From Coriolopsis trogii (taxonomy: Eukaryota > Basidiomycota > Agaricomycetes > Polyporales > Polyporaceae): a DNA stretch of 64,000 bases. A program made the position numbers and the translations under genes. The stretch spans positions 496,001 through 560,000 of the forward strand of contig JAHYIO010000042.1 of NCBI GenBank assembly GCA_020543525.1. Direction: 5' to 3'. Below the pieces are notes generated by a model that worked only from the letters and a program-made list of their open reading frames with translations, did not search any database and had not been told where the DNA came from. Positions 1 through 12,215 of this stretch are shown here, in pieces (the stretch's first letter is position 1; every line of letters begins with the position of its first letter).

Positions 1-42
1 TGACACCGGAGGAAAGGATGACAAAAATGAAGCTCAAAAACG

Positions 43-3000
43 ATGGACAATGACGTCGAAGACGCCCCTGCAGAGTCTGCGAGCGATGTGACGGCTGGCA
101 ACGCCCCTCAATCTCAAGCCGCGGCTGAGAAGACAGACCCGATCATAGAGGAAGCCCAGAACGATTCCCTGGAACTCGGACATGCCATAGTCGAGGAAGG
201 ACTCGATGTCGACGACATTCAACCCATCGCAGCTGAGGCCGATCTTGAAGTTGTCTCAGACCCTGACGACGATGTGGAGGAGTTTGCGACTGGTTACGTG
301 GTCGAAGAGCCCAAGACAGAGGGTAGACGCACAGAGGTATGTTGGTGCTCAATCATTATGTGTGCCCCACAGCTCATGATCTGACAGGAACCGGAGTCGA
401 TTGCGGTTGAAGCGATAGACGGGATCGTCGAGGAGCAAGAGTCCGAACATACCGCGCCTCACGCTGAAGATCCTGCTCTTAGCATTCACGCAGACAGCAA
501 CGCTAGCCATGCCTCTGCGACACTTGCCGAACCACTCGTAACTGAAGCGATAGACGAGACCAGTGAGGCACTACCAACCGCTGTCCAGGAGAGCGCTCCC
601 GACATCCACGTCGATACCGATGTAGGCTCTACAACTGACTATCCTGCTCCCGTCTCTGCCGACCCCACGGTTCCCGACCCTGCGAGTATCGCTTCCACTC
701 CGGCCTCTCCTATCGCGCGCTCTCGTTCAGACTCGATCGCTTCGAGCAGCGGCGATGTCGAAGGTAGCTAACCTTGCCCACGCTGCCCTGCTGCCCCTGT
801 TGCGTAAGGTCGCCCCTTCGCAAAGCCCGAGTGGATTGTTCACCCCTCTCACGGACGGTGCGACGAACTCAGGCTCCGTCACACCAGAGTTGCCAGCTTC
901 CCAATTGCGCATGAACGGCGACGCTGGCTCGATCGCGAACAATTAGCTCGACGCTGTGAGCCCTGAGCTCCCCGTCATCGAGGTCTCCGAAGTTACCGAG
1001 GATGCCTATGAGAATGTGAAGGATGCCGACACAGTTGATGAAGTTACAGGTACGTCTCAGTCGGTAAATGCCGTTGTCTTCTGGCTCATTTCTCTGCGAC
1101 AGGACCGGTCAATGAGCAAACCGCTCCCCCAGAACCACTCACGATAGGTCCCACTGAGTCGGAATATGGTTTTGTGTCCGTCAATGACGAACCGACGGCG
1201 GAAACATCGCAGGCAGAGCCAGATCATGCGTCTGAATCAGATGCGGACGCTGACGCTGAGGGTGAAGTTGACCCAGACTACGTCCCGTCAGAAGGCGAGG
1301 GCGAGAATAGCTCTTCCGTCTCAGTGGATGATATCGTGAGGAATGCTACGCCTACCGACGACGACGACCCATTCAGAATTCATGAGCCACCCGTCCCGGA
1401 AGCTGAGATAGAAAAGGAGAAGAACGGCATCGCTCCTAGGGGGCTGCCATCCCCTGCTGCTAGGTATGTCCTGCTTGCGTAACCTGACAATTTTCTAATC
1501 GAGCTGGCAGTGAAAATGTTACTGACAGCCCTGAGCCACTCGAGGAAGGTGAAGAAGCTGATACGCAGACAGAACCTGCCGGTTCTCAGGAAACTGTTGT
1601 GTTGGACGAGAGTCACGACGAGGATCGCCCGCGCAAGCGCAAGCGCAGGACACCGCCTGCTATTGAGCCCACAACCAGGTTCCTGCGGTCCAGCACATCC
1701 AAGTCGTCAGAATCGAAGGCTGTCGAGGACAAGCCGCCGCCGAAGTCACGCAAGGGCAAAGGCAAGCAGCGTGCACGTCCAGACTCAGACGACGAAGATG
1801 CTGCCTCGGTTGTTCGCAGTGTTGCCAGCGGAGCTTCTACAAGTAGCTCCGCCGCTGCCGCTCAGCAATTGCTAGACGTCGACAGTCGCCCTTCGTCCCG
1901 CGAATCGTCTGTGGTCTCGAATGTCCCGAGTACTTACTCTGACCCATCCCCCACGATTATGCGCACATTGATCACCAACGGTCATCATCTTCCTCCGCCC
2001 GCATTCACCCACGACCATGGTGTACTCCGGCACAACCATGGCGGTGGCCGACCTATCCTTACCAACGTACCGGCGCCTGTCGTGCAACCCAAACGTCAGC
2101 CGTCCAAGCCACCTTCAAATCACAGCGACACTAGCGAGAAAGTGCCATCCCTTCGCGCTTCAGCGGAGCCTCCTGCTCTGCAACCTCCGCAGCCAACTCG
2201 GGAACAATCTTTGCAGCCACCTGCATTACGACCGTCGATATCTATCCCTTCAAGCTCTCCGGTTACACGCGCCAACTGCCGCTACCACACGATCAGTCTT
2301 CCGCAGGAGGAGAATGGACGTCGTCTCTTCTTCGCCGTTCCTGGGCGTTCGTTGGGCAATCGTGAGCTCATGGAAGAGGAAAGCATCGAGGACCACGGCG
2401 ATGTCAGCGGGGAAGACAGCTCGCAGCGGTAGATCTCCTCCGTAAACAGGAAGTTCTCTACCTCCCACGACCGGGTGATAACGTTCGTGTCAAAAAGTCC
2501 AAGCGTCGCACGCACGCACAACGAGAATCTATCAGTGCGCGGACGCTGTCGAAAGCTCGCCAGAAGGATGCATCACTGAAGCAGAAATCGTCCATGCCAC
2601 CACCCTCGCAAGCGTCGTCGATCTCTACTTCAGGCCGCTCTACCAGCCATGGAGGGAAGCTCTCAGAACGGGGCAGCATCACGACCACGACCAGCGCCTT
2701 CTCGGGCAGTGACCTCAGTGATCTCGAGGACGACGAGGACGAGCGTCCAGCGAAACGCGTCAAGAACTCTCACCCGGAGGCCTCGTCCGAGGCGACCATT
2801 GAGGTCCCTGCCGGTCTTGAGGGCGAACCATCCCAAGTCCCCGCAGAGAACGGTGAAGCTAATACGTCAGCCAGCACGACGCGTCGCAGAATGCCAGCAA
2901 GACGGGGCAAGAAGCTGGGAACCGATGCGGCGGCGTACAAGCCAGAGCGTGCCGAGAGCGATGGGTCCGACGAAGAAGTACCTGAAGGTCCTAAGCGCAA

Positions 3001-3148
3001 GCGGTCACGAAAGGGCGGTGTAAAACGCACTCGTGCAGAGGAAACGGCCGATGCTCAGGCGGAGGGCGCTGCGGAGCGGCCCAAACGACGTCGTGTTCGT
3101 GGATCAAAGGCAAACGGCGAGACGAAGGAGGCCACTCAAGCGTCGTGA
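43..3148 (+). CDS. Hypothetical low-complexity nuclear-type protein, multi-exon
   Basis: I do not recognise a family. Proposed exons are 43-336, 388-763, about 873-943 (uncertain), about 947-1049, 1103-1463, 1511-2402 and 2450-3148. GT...AG signals and phases agree at introns 337-387, 1050-1102, 1464-1510 and 2403-2449 (GTCAGC donor, 47 nt). The N-terminal half is very acidic and Ser/Pro-rich. From about 1630 basic clusters appear (RKRKRR), and the C-terminal 150 residues are rich in KR blocks such as KRKRSRKGG and PKRRRVRG, suggesting nuclear localisation and perhaps nucleic-acid binding. No catalytic motif is visible. The 5' end is uncertain: stops precede the ATG at 43 in frame, but earlier exons may lie outside the window. 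Between 763 and 947 the frame changes and a TAG at 944-946 sits exactly at a possible acceptor, so splicing or damage there is unresolved. It converges with kinase A. Confidence 0.55.
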
Positions 3149-3966
3149 TATCGGAACGGAACCAGTTGCGTACTTTTGTTGAGCCTTCTCTGTATCATAG
3201 CATCCCTATATTTGTAGTCCATGCTCAGTCCAGTGCCAGCCATCTTGCTAGGAAATCCATACACCACTTTCCCATATTGCTGTACCTATTATCTTAGTAC
3301 ACGAAACTGCCAATACAATGTCGGAACGGACATCAACGAACTGTGCGCGAGCTCAGTGTAACAAGCTGCTGGTTATGCTCGCCCAGTTCTGGCGTCAGCC
3401 CGAGGACCTCAACTCAACTCCAGGGTTTGACCAAGCACTCTCGTGTCTTGTCGCTAACGAATTGACTTTGTCAACCCCAAGGCCGCGCAAACTACGCGAG
3501 GTGGTCATAGCGTATCCAACATGCGTCGAGCTGTGAATATGTAGTACCCAAACATTGGACTACGCCTCCGAGTCGTTCTCGTCTGCCACCAAAGTCTGTC
3601 GCACTTGGCTTCGAAGTTGACGGCATTCGCTCATCACGCGGCACGATGCGTACGCACCTGTTCATAGGGAATCAGGGGTGTCGGCGACGTTGTACGATGA
3701 GTTGGGTATACTAAACCCTCTGGAAACGACGGAAGAGTGCGTCGGGCATCTGAGTCGATCAGGTGTGAACAGACGAAATTGATAGACGACTCGGAGGATA
3801 TAGTACAGGTACGCGTATGAAGACGGAGCAACATAATCTATGCCTGAGCAATGCATGTCCGAATCGAGTGCTCTATAGTAGAGGTGGAGGGAAGTGGGTT
3901 TCGCAGTGGAAGAGTAGAAGACAGGGCAGCACGATGGTCCAGTAGGCGCGAGGAGGAGGGACCTCA
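3149..3966. other. Intergenic, convergent 3' flanks
   Basis: No gene is supported here. It lies between two convergent genes and probably holds both 3' UTRs. The stretch around 3170-3300 and 3460-3540 is mirrored, with visible mismatches, by the last 800 bases of the window. It therefore belongs to the inverted repeat. Confidence 0.6.
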
Positions 3967-6645
3967 CTAGTTTCGCGCAGTATTACTACGCGTACGGGTC
4001 GACCTTCGTAGTGGGACAGGTGACTCTTGACCTGACCGCGCTCGTCGTCTGCTGCTCTGAGTACGGGCCCGCGCTCGAGTAGACGTCTCAGGATCTACGC
4101 GAGGGCGTCCGCGGGCGTAGGGGCTAGTTGAACGAGTTCGTGCGCGAGGAGGTGTCTCCGGTCCTTCGTCGGAGACATAATAAGCTCCTTGAAACGGCGG
4201 AGTGGGACCCCTGCGAACAGGCATCAAGGGCACATCCCGAGGAATTTCGGGGACGAAGCTTCCACCAAGACGACTCCGTTTCAAGGATGGTGGCGCGGGC
4301 TCGTCACGGGTTCGTTTGCCGGTAGAGGGAATTGCAGGGGATGGATCGGGACGAGGTGGAAGGCCTTTTGGAGGTGCCATGTCTGGCCCTTTGTCGTCAT
4401 GCGGCCATCCCTCCGAAAACAAGTAGTCCTGGATCATCTTGAGCACGGCTTCGTGAGTCGAGAGGCTAGCCGCCTTCTTCAAATCTTCATCTGTCGTGTT
4501 TGTGCGATTGTCTTGACGAGGGGTTACCTTGCTCGGAGCGTCTCGTTTCAGACCCTCGAGCAGAGACAGCAACTCGCCCTGGTCGGCTTCGTGTGGACTC
4601 AGGCGCGACCGCCCCCCTTTCTTGGGTTTGCGAGTGCTGTAATAAGCTCTGAACCTGTCGAGCAAGTCCTCAATGATGCCATTGAGCGGGTGATCATCCA
4701 ACGCGCCTAGGCTGTCGGCGTCGTGTGATGGAAAGAATTGAAGGGTCAACTCCTCGTTGCCGTTATACCCAGAGAGCGAGATTCGGCCTGACGTCACAGC
4801 ATTACTCTTTGCGAGCCCGCAGCGGTATGCGTTTGCGGGATACGTGTACCCGTCAAAGTAGTCGACTAGGAATTGGGCCACGCTGTTGCTCTGGATGTTG
4901 TGAGGGAGGAAGCGGACGGCGTAATAGAGGAGGACATGGAAGCAAGACTCGATCTCATCCTCGATAGTAATGTCCCAGGCGGGATCATTGAGAGCATGGA
5001 CTGACATGAACTGCCACGTTCCCTGTCAAACAAGGTGCGTGAGTTCGAAGGCTGCAGATGAGGGAAGGGTCAGAATGTACTCACCGTTCGATCGGGCTGT
5101 CGTTGAGTGGGAGGGGTATCACCGGTTCGGACTTGCTTCGAGAGTTCCCAATCATTCAACAAGCCAACCCAAGTTCCATCCGCTGCCTTGTACAGGAGAA
5201 TGTTGCCGGCACTGATGTCGCGATGTATGATTCCTAGCTGTTCGTAGGCCTTGGAATGAGCTGGCGGATTGTGAGTCGATGTCGGAACGATTCAACAAGC
5301 GCGAACATACCATACAACGCGCACCAGATAGCCTTGACGAGCTGAAATCCTCGGTCAAACTTGGAGAGGGATTTGCCGACCTCTTTGACGACCAATCTAT
5401 AGTGCCGGTGTCTCTTCAGACGGCAGGGAGGCATTGGTTTATCCTCAGGCCATGTCTCCTTCCAAACGTCCTGCGACTTCGTAACTTGATCGGGGAGGTC
5501 ACCGTGGCATAGTAGTGTGGGAACGAAGTTTATTTTCTTCGCATTGAGTCTGGACAGCACAGACCCCTCCTGCTCGATACCCGGATGGTCGACACGCCAA
5601 GCGTCCTTCATGTAGGAGAGGTCGCCCAACTCGTCCTTCTCTTCATTGAAAGCGACGGCAACGTAACCACGAGTGCCGCGACAAGCTATACCAGGTGCCT
5701 GGAAGTGTGGTTTGCCAACAAGGAACGTCTTGACGTCGACTCTCATGCGGCCGGGACGTTCAGGGTCGGGCCTTTCCTCGTGCACCTCGAGCTTCCACCA
5801 TGGCCAAGACTCGTCGAGCGATTCGTTGAACATCTGTTGCACGTAATCCTCAGGATCCTTTTCGGCCTTCTTCCGCCCGAAAGCGACCATGCGCTGACCA
5901 AGGGCACTCTTCGCCTCGATGCGCTCCGCCGTGGTGTCGAACCCGCGGTTCTTGTCACCCAGCCTGCCGTACCGCTGGAGGAACTCGGTGAGCATCTCTC
6001 CCTCTGACTTGTAGTCGAACTTCGCGGTGACGAAGACCCCGGATCGATCGAAACGAACGATGCGTGCCATATGGCCGAGGAAGAGCACCATGTACAGGCA
6101 CGTGCGATGTTGATGCTTGAACACGAGCTCAGCGTAGGAGAGGATCTGGCCAAGGGTGTTTTTCCGGTCGGCAGAGGACGACTCAGGGTTCTCCTTGTCG
6201 CCGTCATCGAAAGGGTCGTAGGTCGTCTGCTTCACCTTGCACTCAATGGGAATCTCCACGCGCGACCAGTTGTTGCGCCGGTTATGAGTCTCCTCTTTGT
6301 CCTCGTTGCCTTCGTCGTCGAGAGGTGGGAGGGCTGTGCGGTACATGCCACAGTCGACAGCTTGCTTGGTGTCGTCGGTAGGGTCAGCTTTGTAAGGGGT
6401 CGCGATAAACTTGTAGTTGGAGAATAGTCCTGAGCCGTTGAGAGTGTTGACCTGTTGCGAGTCGTCAAACCAGTAGCCATACAAAGGGGATCTGGACCAC
6501 TCACAATCCAGGTGTACATGGAGCGTTCGCTAGCGAAATCTGGGACTTCGTGGAAGGCGTTGACGTACGACTTCTTAGCTTGCGACTTTGGGAAGAAAGC
6601 GTCCATAAAATTTCGGAATTCGAGGGTAGTGTATTTGCCGGCCAT
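3967..6645 (-). CDS. FunK1-type fungal protein kinase A
   Basis: Four exons on the minus strand: 6505-6645, 5311-6451, 5085-5260 and 3967-5022, 837 residues, with all phases consistent. It belongs to the fungal FunK1 kinase family. The N-terminal half has a conserved Asp in DCGMY (D80), IECK (E117, K119) and QILSY (Q149, Y153), a pattern recalling PD-(D/E)XK nuclease-like folds. The kinase part follows: [11 protein letters not shown], then [11 protein letters not shown] (HRD about 440-442, Asn about 447) and NDWELSK in the DFG position, so the metal-binding Asp is kept but Phe-Gly is Trp-Glu. The C-terminal 200 residues are Pro/Ser/Arg-rich and end in RRSTRTRSN. Substrates are unknown. A shared FunK1 upstream module lies at 6880-7100. 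Its mirror copy A' is near-identical over the first half and diverged in the second. Confidence 0.85.
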
Positions 6646-6879
6646 TGTGTCGCGTAGTTCTCCACGAGCCTCTCAAAGAGTAAGGGCACAGGTTGAGTGA
6701 AGTGTGCGTTGAGGAGGCTTTCTCGGAGTGCTAGTGACCGCGGGATTGGAGTAAAAAGGCTGACAGCGGGGATGAGAACAGGATAGGAAAGAGTAGAGGA
6801 AGTGGTCATCAGAGCGAAGAGTGGTGTAGATGGTTATGATCGAAGATGAACATACATAAGGCGCAGGATCTCATTTTCT

Positions 6880-7100
6880 GGTTGGGAGCTTTGGTTAGAG
6901 ATTATAGACGCCAACACAAAGGCGGACTATTGTGGGCTGGATGCGGAAGCAGGAGGTCAATGACTCAGTGACTGGACAAGCGGTGGTGGTGGCCCAAGCA
7001 CAAGAGATGGCTAGCGCTCGACCACGCAGATCCTAGTTTGTTTAACCGGCCCGGCGGACCGTGTCCTCGTAACCAACGCCTTTGCCTCTCCCCCGTCTTT
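6880..7100 (-). promoter_or_regulatory. Shared FunK1 upstream module (kinase A copy)
   Basis: About 240 bp upstream of the kinase A start codon. On the minus strand it reads CCGCATCCAGCCCACAAT (6929-6946), then TTGGCGTCTATAATCT, then TAACCAAAGCTCC. The same ordered blocks occur upstream of FunK1 genes B, D, B' and A'. Further upstream are shared blocks rich in CCACCACC and a GGTTACG element. Function is inferred from conservation and position only. Confidence 0.6.
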
Positions 7101-7692
7101 CAACATGACACCGACACATCAAATTACATGAGAAGACTAAGAGCAAATACAGTGGCTACAATGATGTGCACAAATTCCTAGCGGGGGCGAAGTGGGAGTT
7201 GGACCGCTGCTGCAGGCTGTGCAAAGGTTACGATTCGTTGAAGGGCTTTCTCTCCGAGACTCCCTACCAGTATTCTCCCAAAGTATTAGCATGTCATTGT
7301 GACCTTGATATAGAGTTCTCTGAGCACTATTCTTCGCTGTCGGGCTTGGAATGGTGGAGGGACTCGCGGACGAAGAGTCGTCTGGTGAGGGTGCTACCAG
7401 TATCGCCACGACTCTCGTCTGACAGGAATAGTTACGTTTCGAGTCGGGATTGGTTCAAGAAGTCTGGAAGTGGGCTTGTCTAGTCAATGATAGCCCACGG
7501 CGTCCCATCGAGATACCTATAACCAGGATCGGATCAAGTCGTATGACTGGGAGGAGCAGCGGAAGCAATCGAAGAACGTGTAAGATACAAAGCATGCACT
7601 TATGGCTACACCAATCACACAAACGCGGGAGAACGTAGAATAACACGCAACTGCACACATAACCAACCAGAATTATGAGCATCACGGCAGAG
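7101..7692. other. Intergenic, conserved between arms
   Basis: Lies between the kinase A upstream region and the 3' end of F. It is nearly identical to 59312-59900 of the right arm. Several open frames exist, but one 115-codon frame overlaps the last exon of F and starts without ATG. I support no gene here; part is probably the 3' UTR of F. Confidence 0.5.
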
Positions 7693-9256
7693 CTAGCGTC
7701 GAAGCCGCTTCTGTGGGGAATGTCTTGTGCCAGTGCTCGGATCGTGCACGTCGTCGAGTTGCCGCTTCCTTGAGCGTTGCGCAGAGAGACGTCCGCTAAC
7801 AAAGACAGACAGCTCAGCTTCTGCCGGTGCGCAGTTTCAGCAAGAGATCAAGAAGGCACGCACTCGTTCGTCATCGTACTCCCGTTCAGTGGTGTCAAGG
7901 CCGTCTGTCCAGCAAACTCCACCCTCTCCGGCAGATTGGCGTAAACATGCTTCCTAACAGAGGCCGGGGGTTCCTCTTGAAGGGCAGGCGGAACTTTGGC
8001 CTTCATCATCCAGAAGTGCTCAAGAGCAAGCCGCGTTCGTTGCACCTCGCTCATCTTCGACTTCATCCACTGTTCCTTGTTGCGGATCACCCCCAGAATC
8101 TTGACAAGACTCTGGATCTCCAGCTGGGCCTGAGCGGAGAGGTTCACTTTGTCTTCAACATCGAAGAGAATGTCCTCAAGCTCGCGTACGCTCGGACGAG
8201 CTATCTTCTTCACGAAGTCAGGGCGCGGGGAGGACGTTCGAGGAGGTGGTGTGCCCTTTCGAGGCGTCGCAGGCTGCCCAGAAGGGCTGGAGTACATTCC
8301 GGGGACATTCCCGGGTCGTAGAATAGACTCCGGATCCGCACCCGAGTATGCCGGTGACTGTCGGGTGTTGACATGGCGGAGCTGAGAAGCGTCTCTCAGC
8401 AAGTCCTCATAAAATGGCGGAGTAGCCCTCGTAGAGAGACGGGACGTTGAGGCGTTTTGATGAAATGCAGGCTCTCCTAAAGACAAGTTCAGATTGTGGG
8501 GCTGACTAGATCGGGTTCAACGCCCTACCCTCGCGCTCGCCGACGACTATCGGAGACCATACGGCAGGTTGCAGACGACCGCGTCCTGAACAGAAGTCAT
8601 TGAGCATGTTGTGAAGGCCGTACAGAAAGAAGTGGCTCATACCTTGCGTTGAAGGTGGTTCTGCTCGCGCTGGTGAACGTTCTAGTGAAGGTGAGCCAGC
8701 ACGGCTCTGAGGGGACGTTTGTGCTAATGTGAATATGTATCAGATCTACGTGAGCTGATGCATATTCGGGAACTGACCTTGATCCGGCCTCGACTGAACA
8801 AGCGTTGAGAATGGCCTCGACGGAGACGCCCGAGAGGCGAGTGGCGTTCTCGGTCTTGGAATGGCTTCCTCGAGTGGCTCAGTCACCGCACAAGATGGTA
8901 CTTGTTCGTGTTCGAGTTCTTGTGCCAAATCTGTGCTAATATCGTTGCTACTGCAATCCACAACAACTATGGTCAGTGGTTTTTGACTGGCAACGTTGGG
9001 TGCAATCGTGAATCTCACCGTTCATTTGACTGGGATTGCCTGAGGAGTGTGATGTCCCGAATGATATCAACGGTCTTCTGATTAGCTTTGACACCCAATG
9101 TCTGAACGGTTGAAGGTAGCGTGTGTGAGTCGTTAGTCAAAACGCGATATCACGGTCGCTCCAGGCAATTGCAGGCTGATGAGAAGCCACACTACGCACC
9201 TTTGCCAATCTCTGCAGTTTCGCCCTTGTTAGATGCTTGAGGTCATGACTATCCAT
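7693..9256 (-). CDS. SAP-like coiled-coil protein F
   Basis: Seven exons: 9200-9256, 9019-9101, 8778-8950, 8643-8723, 8529-8585, 7880-8476 and 7693-7820, giving 391 residues with consistent phases. The first 40 residues (MDSHDLKHLTRAKLQRLAK, then TLGVKANQKTVDIIRDI) resemble a SAP motif, a short helix-extended-helix DNA-binding fold. The middle is Ser/Pro/Arg-rich and disordered. Residues around 260-340 (LEDILFDVEDK to VRKHVYANLPERV) look like a coiled coil. The last exon adds a basic tail ending QKRLRR, a possible nuclear signal. It is probably a nuclear, possibly chromatin-associated protein; no catalytic residues are seen. The last intron (7821-7879, 59 nt) is inferred: without it the protein would stop at 7848. 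The mirror copy F' has identical exon lengths. Confidence 0.7.
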
Positions 9257-9798
9257 GGCTTCAGTGATATCTTGCAATCCGGAGTAGGTTTTCCGTGAGA
9301 TAGGGAGTAATTCGACGCGTGCATGTGGTGAATGGTCGCAGTGGCGTAAGACAAAACATTGGTCGCGTTGCGCACGAGCGCTATCTTATGTAATCCAGAC
9401 GAGCGTCCTCCACTCGCCTGGCTGGGCGCGACTCTCATCCTTGTGCGCATAAAAGTCTTACTGTATCATGCGGCGTACATGGTCTGCATGCGGCTTGAAA
9501 CTGAGATGCAACTCACCAAATCCATCCTGAGGCAGCCTGAGCTTTGTGAGTCGAAGTAGGCGGGCTAAGGCGACTGCCAAGCGAACCACTGGCAGCCATG
9601 CTGGGGAAGCCCGATGATATAGAGAAGATGACTATCGAATTGTCTATGCGTCAACGCTACCCCGTTCTGTTGGCAAGGGATCTAAATCGCGCTACGAGCA
9701 AAGAAAGGCAGCACCACGTCAGAATCTGGGAGCTACAATCTTGTTGAGTCTTGACCCAATCTCACACTCACTATGACGACAGCGAGGGCCAAGCTTGG

Positions 9799-10870
9799 TC
9801 ACACCCGCTCAGTGTGCATCAACAAACCCGAGAGACAATACTCATCTTCCCCACCTGATTCCGTCACGTCCAAGTTGTCTGAATCATCGTCAGTCAGACT
9901 AGAAAAACCCAACCCTATGTTGAGAGTACTAACCTCTAGGAGTTTACTGCAGGCGGGGTTGTCGTTGATAATGATGCGAGTCGCAGGGTTTGGGGCCAAC
10001 AGGCGGGACTGGCTGCGGCATGTACTAACATCACCATTTCAGGGTACGCCGAGCGTGTATCCAGGACTCGGACCCAAGACCGAGTCCTCCAGCCATTCTG
10101 GCCGCGTCCTTGAATACATCCACGACGAAGGTCAGCAACAAACAAGACACATTTAGACCCTCCGATCAAGGAAGACGTGTCCTCGAGCATTGTGAATTCG
10201 TCCTCGAATGCGTCACTGAGTCCTGGGTGGAGGGCAGCAATGAGGAAGACACGATCAGACAGACCTTCGACTCATGCTCCAGGCTGATGGAAAGGTTCGG
10301 CGGGTGAGTAGCTGTTTCTCATGCGAGACATCGTCAGCAGAGCTGCGGCGCGTCTTCGGGTGTGGGTTTACGGGTACAACTAACACTCATCTAAAAGCAT
10401 ACGTTGAGTAGAATCACGATAAGCAACGAACGCGACATGAGCGGAAAGAGGAACATACAGTCAGGGGATAGAGAGCCGTATTGTGGGACCCTGAGTCACA
10501 AAAACATCGCATAATACTGTGCACCGCTCATGACGGTTGATGGCAGTCTCCTGGAACAGCTTCTCGACGGTGTCTTGGACGTCATTACAATCAGGACACC
10601 GTACGGGACAAGCTCACCTGTGTCGAACGACGAGAGAGCTGCGCACGTTCTTCCTGACCCATGCACAGCGCTTCCGCAAGATCTTCGAGGAGGCCGAAAC
10701 CTACGTTAGTACGCTTAGGATAGAGAAGAGGCAGGATCTGGAAGATCGTACGGTCCACGCTCCGCCAGCGCAGGGATTCTGCTGCGCATTCGTCCACAGC
10801 TTGCTATACTTGTCGAGCCGACCAAATCCTGTGGATAGGAGCTTCGCGGGCGCACATATCCGGTAGAAGG
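9799..10870 (-). pseudogene. Decayed MIF4G-MA3 (eIF4G-like) pseudogene, left arm
   Basis: Fragments on the minus strand match intact gene E in order but in broken frames. ESLRWRSVD with following residues appears near 10760-10790. A stretch matching the E segment around the GELV, NDVQDT and EKLFQETA region lies near 10540-10640. An MA3-like part starts near 10260, and INDNPA...SGGEDE lies near 9830-9980. The E segment containing FVTSTEASHIIDALRLVDHIEELLEEDS is absent. Frameshifts and stops separate the pieces, so no functional protein is expected. The right arm carries the same decayed copy (about 56150-57210), so decay preceded or was copied by the duplication. Confidence 0.7.
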
Positions 10871-11152
10871 AGACAGCAAGCATGAACCGTAGTAGGACTC
10901 CATATGGAAGCCGGTGCAGGGAGGGAAGAAGAAAGAGTGAGTAGAACGGCGCTTGATGCAATCCTCTCCTGAACGACGACTACGACCTCAGCCTCTTCTC
11001 AAGCTTGTGATAGCGTTGACACTCTAAACTCCTCCATCACCCGAACGACTCTCTCAGAATTGACGTGAGCGCAACGACTCGTCCAGCGCGCCTCGAGTCT
11101 GGAATCGACCTCTTCCGACCGCAATACCTCGACATTCTCCGGATACACTGGT

Positions 11153-11583
11153 ATGTGCTGCACTTCGCAGTCGACCTCCGGTCGACAAATACCTCAGGAT
11201 GGGGTCTTGATCTCTCAGAACACACACTTCATGTCTGTAAGTAGGCTGGATGTGCAGCCACCAGCAAATCTGGCACCCGCCACACCCGATAGCCCTTCTA
11301 TGCCGGACGCGCGACGAGGCCCATCGTGTAGCCCTCAGATGGAGTCTTAGCCGTGCCTCGTATCGCAGCGGCAACTCGCAGATTGACAGCCAGAGAAGTC
11401 GGAGACACTCTAGGTGGGATTGGCGTGCGGACAAGGTGTGTGCTCGTATTCTCGAGTGATCTCCCTGGGACCCCGGATGTGAGTAGTTCCTACACGAGCA
11501 TTCTTCACCCAAGACACCCCAATATAAGATATCGCATTACCCGCTGCCTCCTTGAACACTTCATCTTCTCTCCATCCGCATGA
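11153..11583 (+). pseudogene. Broken open frame conserved between arms
   Basis: I do not recognise it. The plus strand encodes a frame beginning near MCCTSQSTSGRQ and, after a stop at 11348-11350 and a shift of one base, continues RIAAATRRLTAREVGDTLGG. In the right arm the same sequence stays open for 170 codons (55406-55918, minus strand), because the left copy lacks one C in the run after GGAG. It may be a decayed gene or chance open frame; the strand is uncertain. Confidence 0.3.
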
Positions 11584-11776
11584 ATAGATGGTGCGGACAT
11601 GGTGCGCGTACATAAGACACCTCCACTTCAACAGAGTCCATCCGGGGCAAGACGAACCCAAGGGGGAAACCAAACAGCGCAAGAAAGGCAGACGTTGCCG
11701 CAGAAATCGGGGTGGCAACGAAGAGCACGAACGGGCGTGTACTGGATTCCTGCGTGCGTGATCGTAGATGATGCAA
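11561..11776 (-). other. Short open frame with hydrophobic segment, mirrored
   Basis: An open frame ending RMERR and containing one hydrophobic stretch (FVLFVATPISAATSAFLALFG), possibly a membrane segment. The mirror frame ends at 55436 in the right arm and differs mainly by conservative changes such as L/I, F/L, D/E and E/Q. There is no clear ATG (11776 would be TTG), so it could be a terminal exon or remnant. Confidence 0.25.
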
Positions 11777-11980
11777 GGAAGAAAGGACCTCACGCTTGAT
11801 CGCCCATTTTACCTTCGTCCGGAGACATAGCGGTCTGCATAAGCGTTACACACGCCTGGGGCAGCCTAGCGTCACCACTAGAGAACGCGGAACTGGTCCC
11901 CCGAGTCAGGTGAGCGTATTTGTACTATGTATTCTCTCGTGCGTTTCGGAAATGCCAGTGTTCCGGTCTAGAACTTGAAG

Positions 11981-12215
11981 ATGCGTTTACGAGTCCGCTA
12001 TAGAATGCTTCATGAATCATTTTCAGCGCGCGGACGCCTGGAATACCTGCTGCGTGCTAGTGTATAGGATCCTGCGCTTCGCTGATGTCAGGAGAGCTTG
12101 GTGGGTTGCGCACGCGATGAAGATCATTGATAGATACCGTGCAGACTATCGAGACGCGTACTCTACGTTGTCAAGCATGCTTGGTTCGACCTCGACTGCT
12201 ATCCTCCCTCCATGA
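11981..12215 (+). other. Small conserved open frame, mirrored
   Basis: From the ATG at 11981 or within the frame at 12012, an open stretch encodes NHFQRADAWNTCCVLVYRIL and ends STAILPP. The right arm carries the same frame (54816-55073, minus strand) with only an A-to-T residue change near the end. It may be an exon of an unrecognised gene; no family is apparent. Confidence 0.3.

Noticed and set aside
2403..2449. Apparent frameshift at 2430 in the first gene
   Set aside because: A 47-nt GT...AG intron (GTCAGC donor, AACAG acceptor) joins the two frames in phase 0, so no damage is needed to explain it.
7455..7802. 115-codon frame with hydrophobic segments, identical in both arms (mirror 59202-59549)
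   Set aside because: Starts with TTG, overlaps the last exon of F in another frame, and the arms are almost identical here, so openness carries no evidence of selection.
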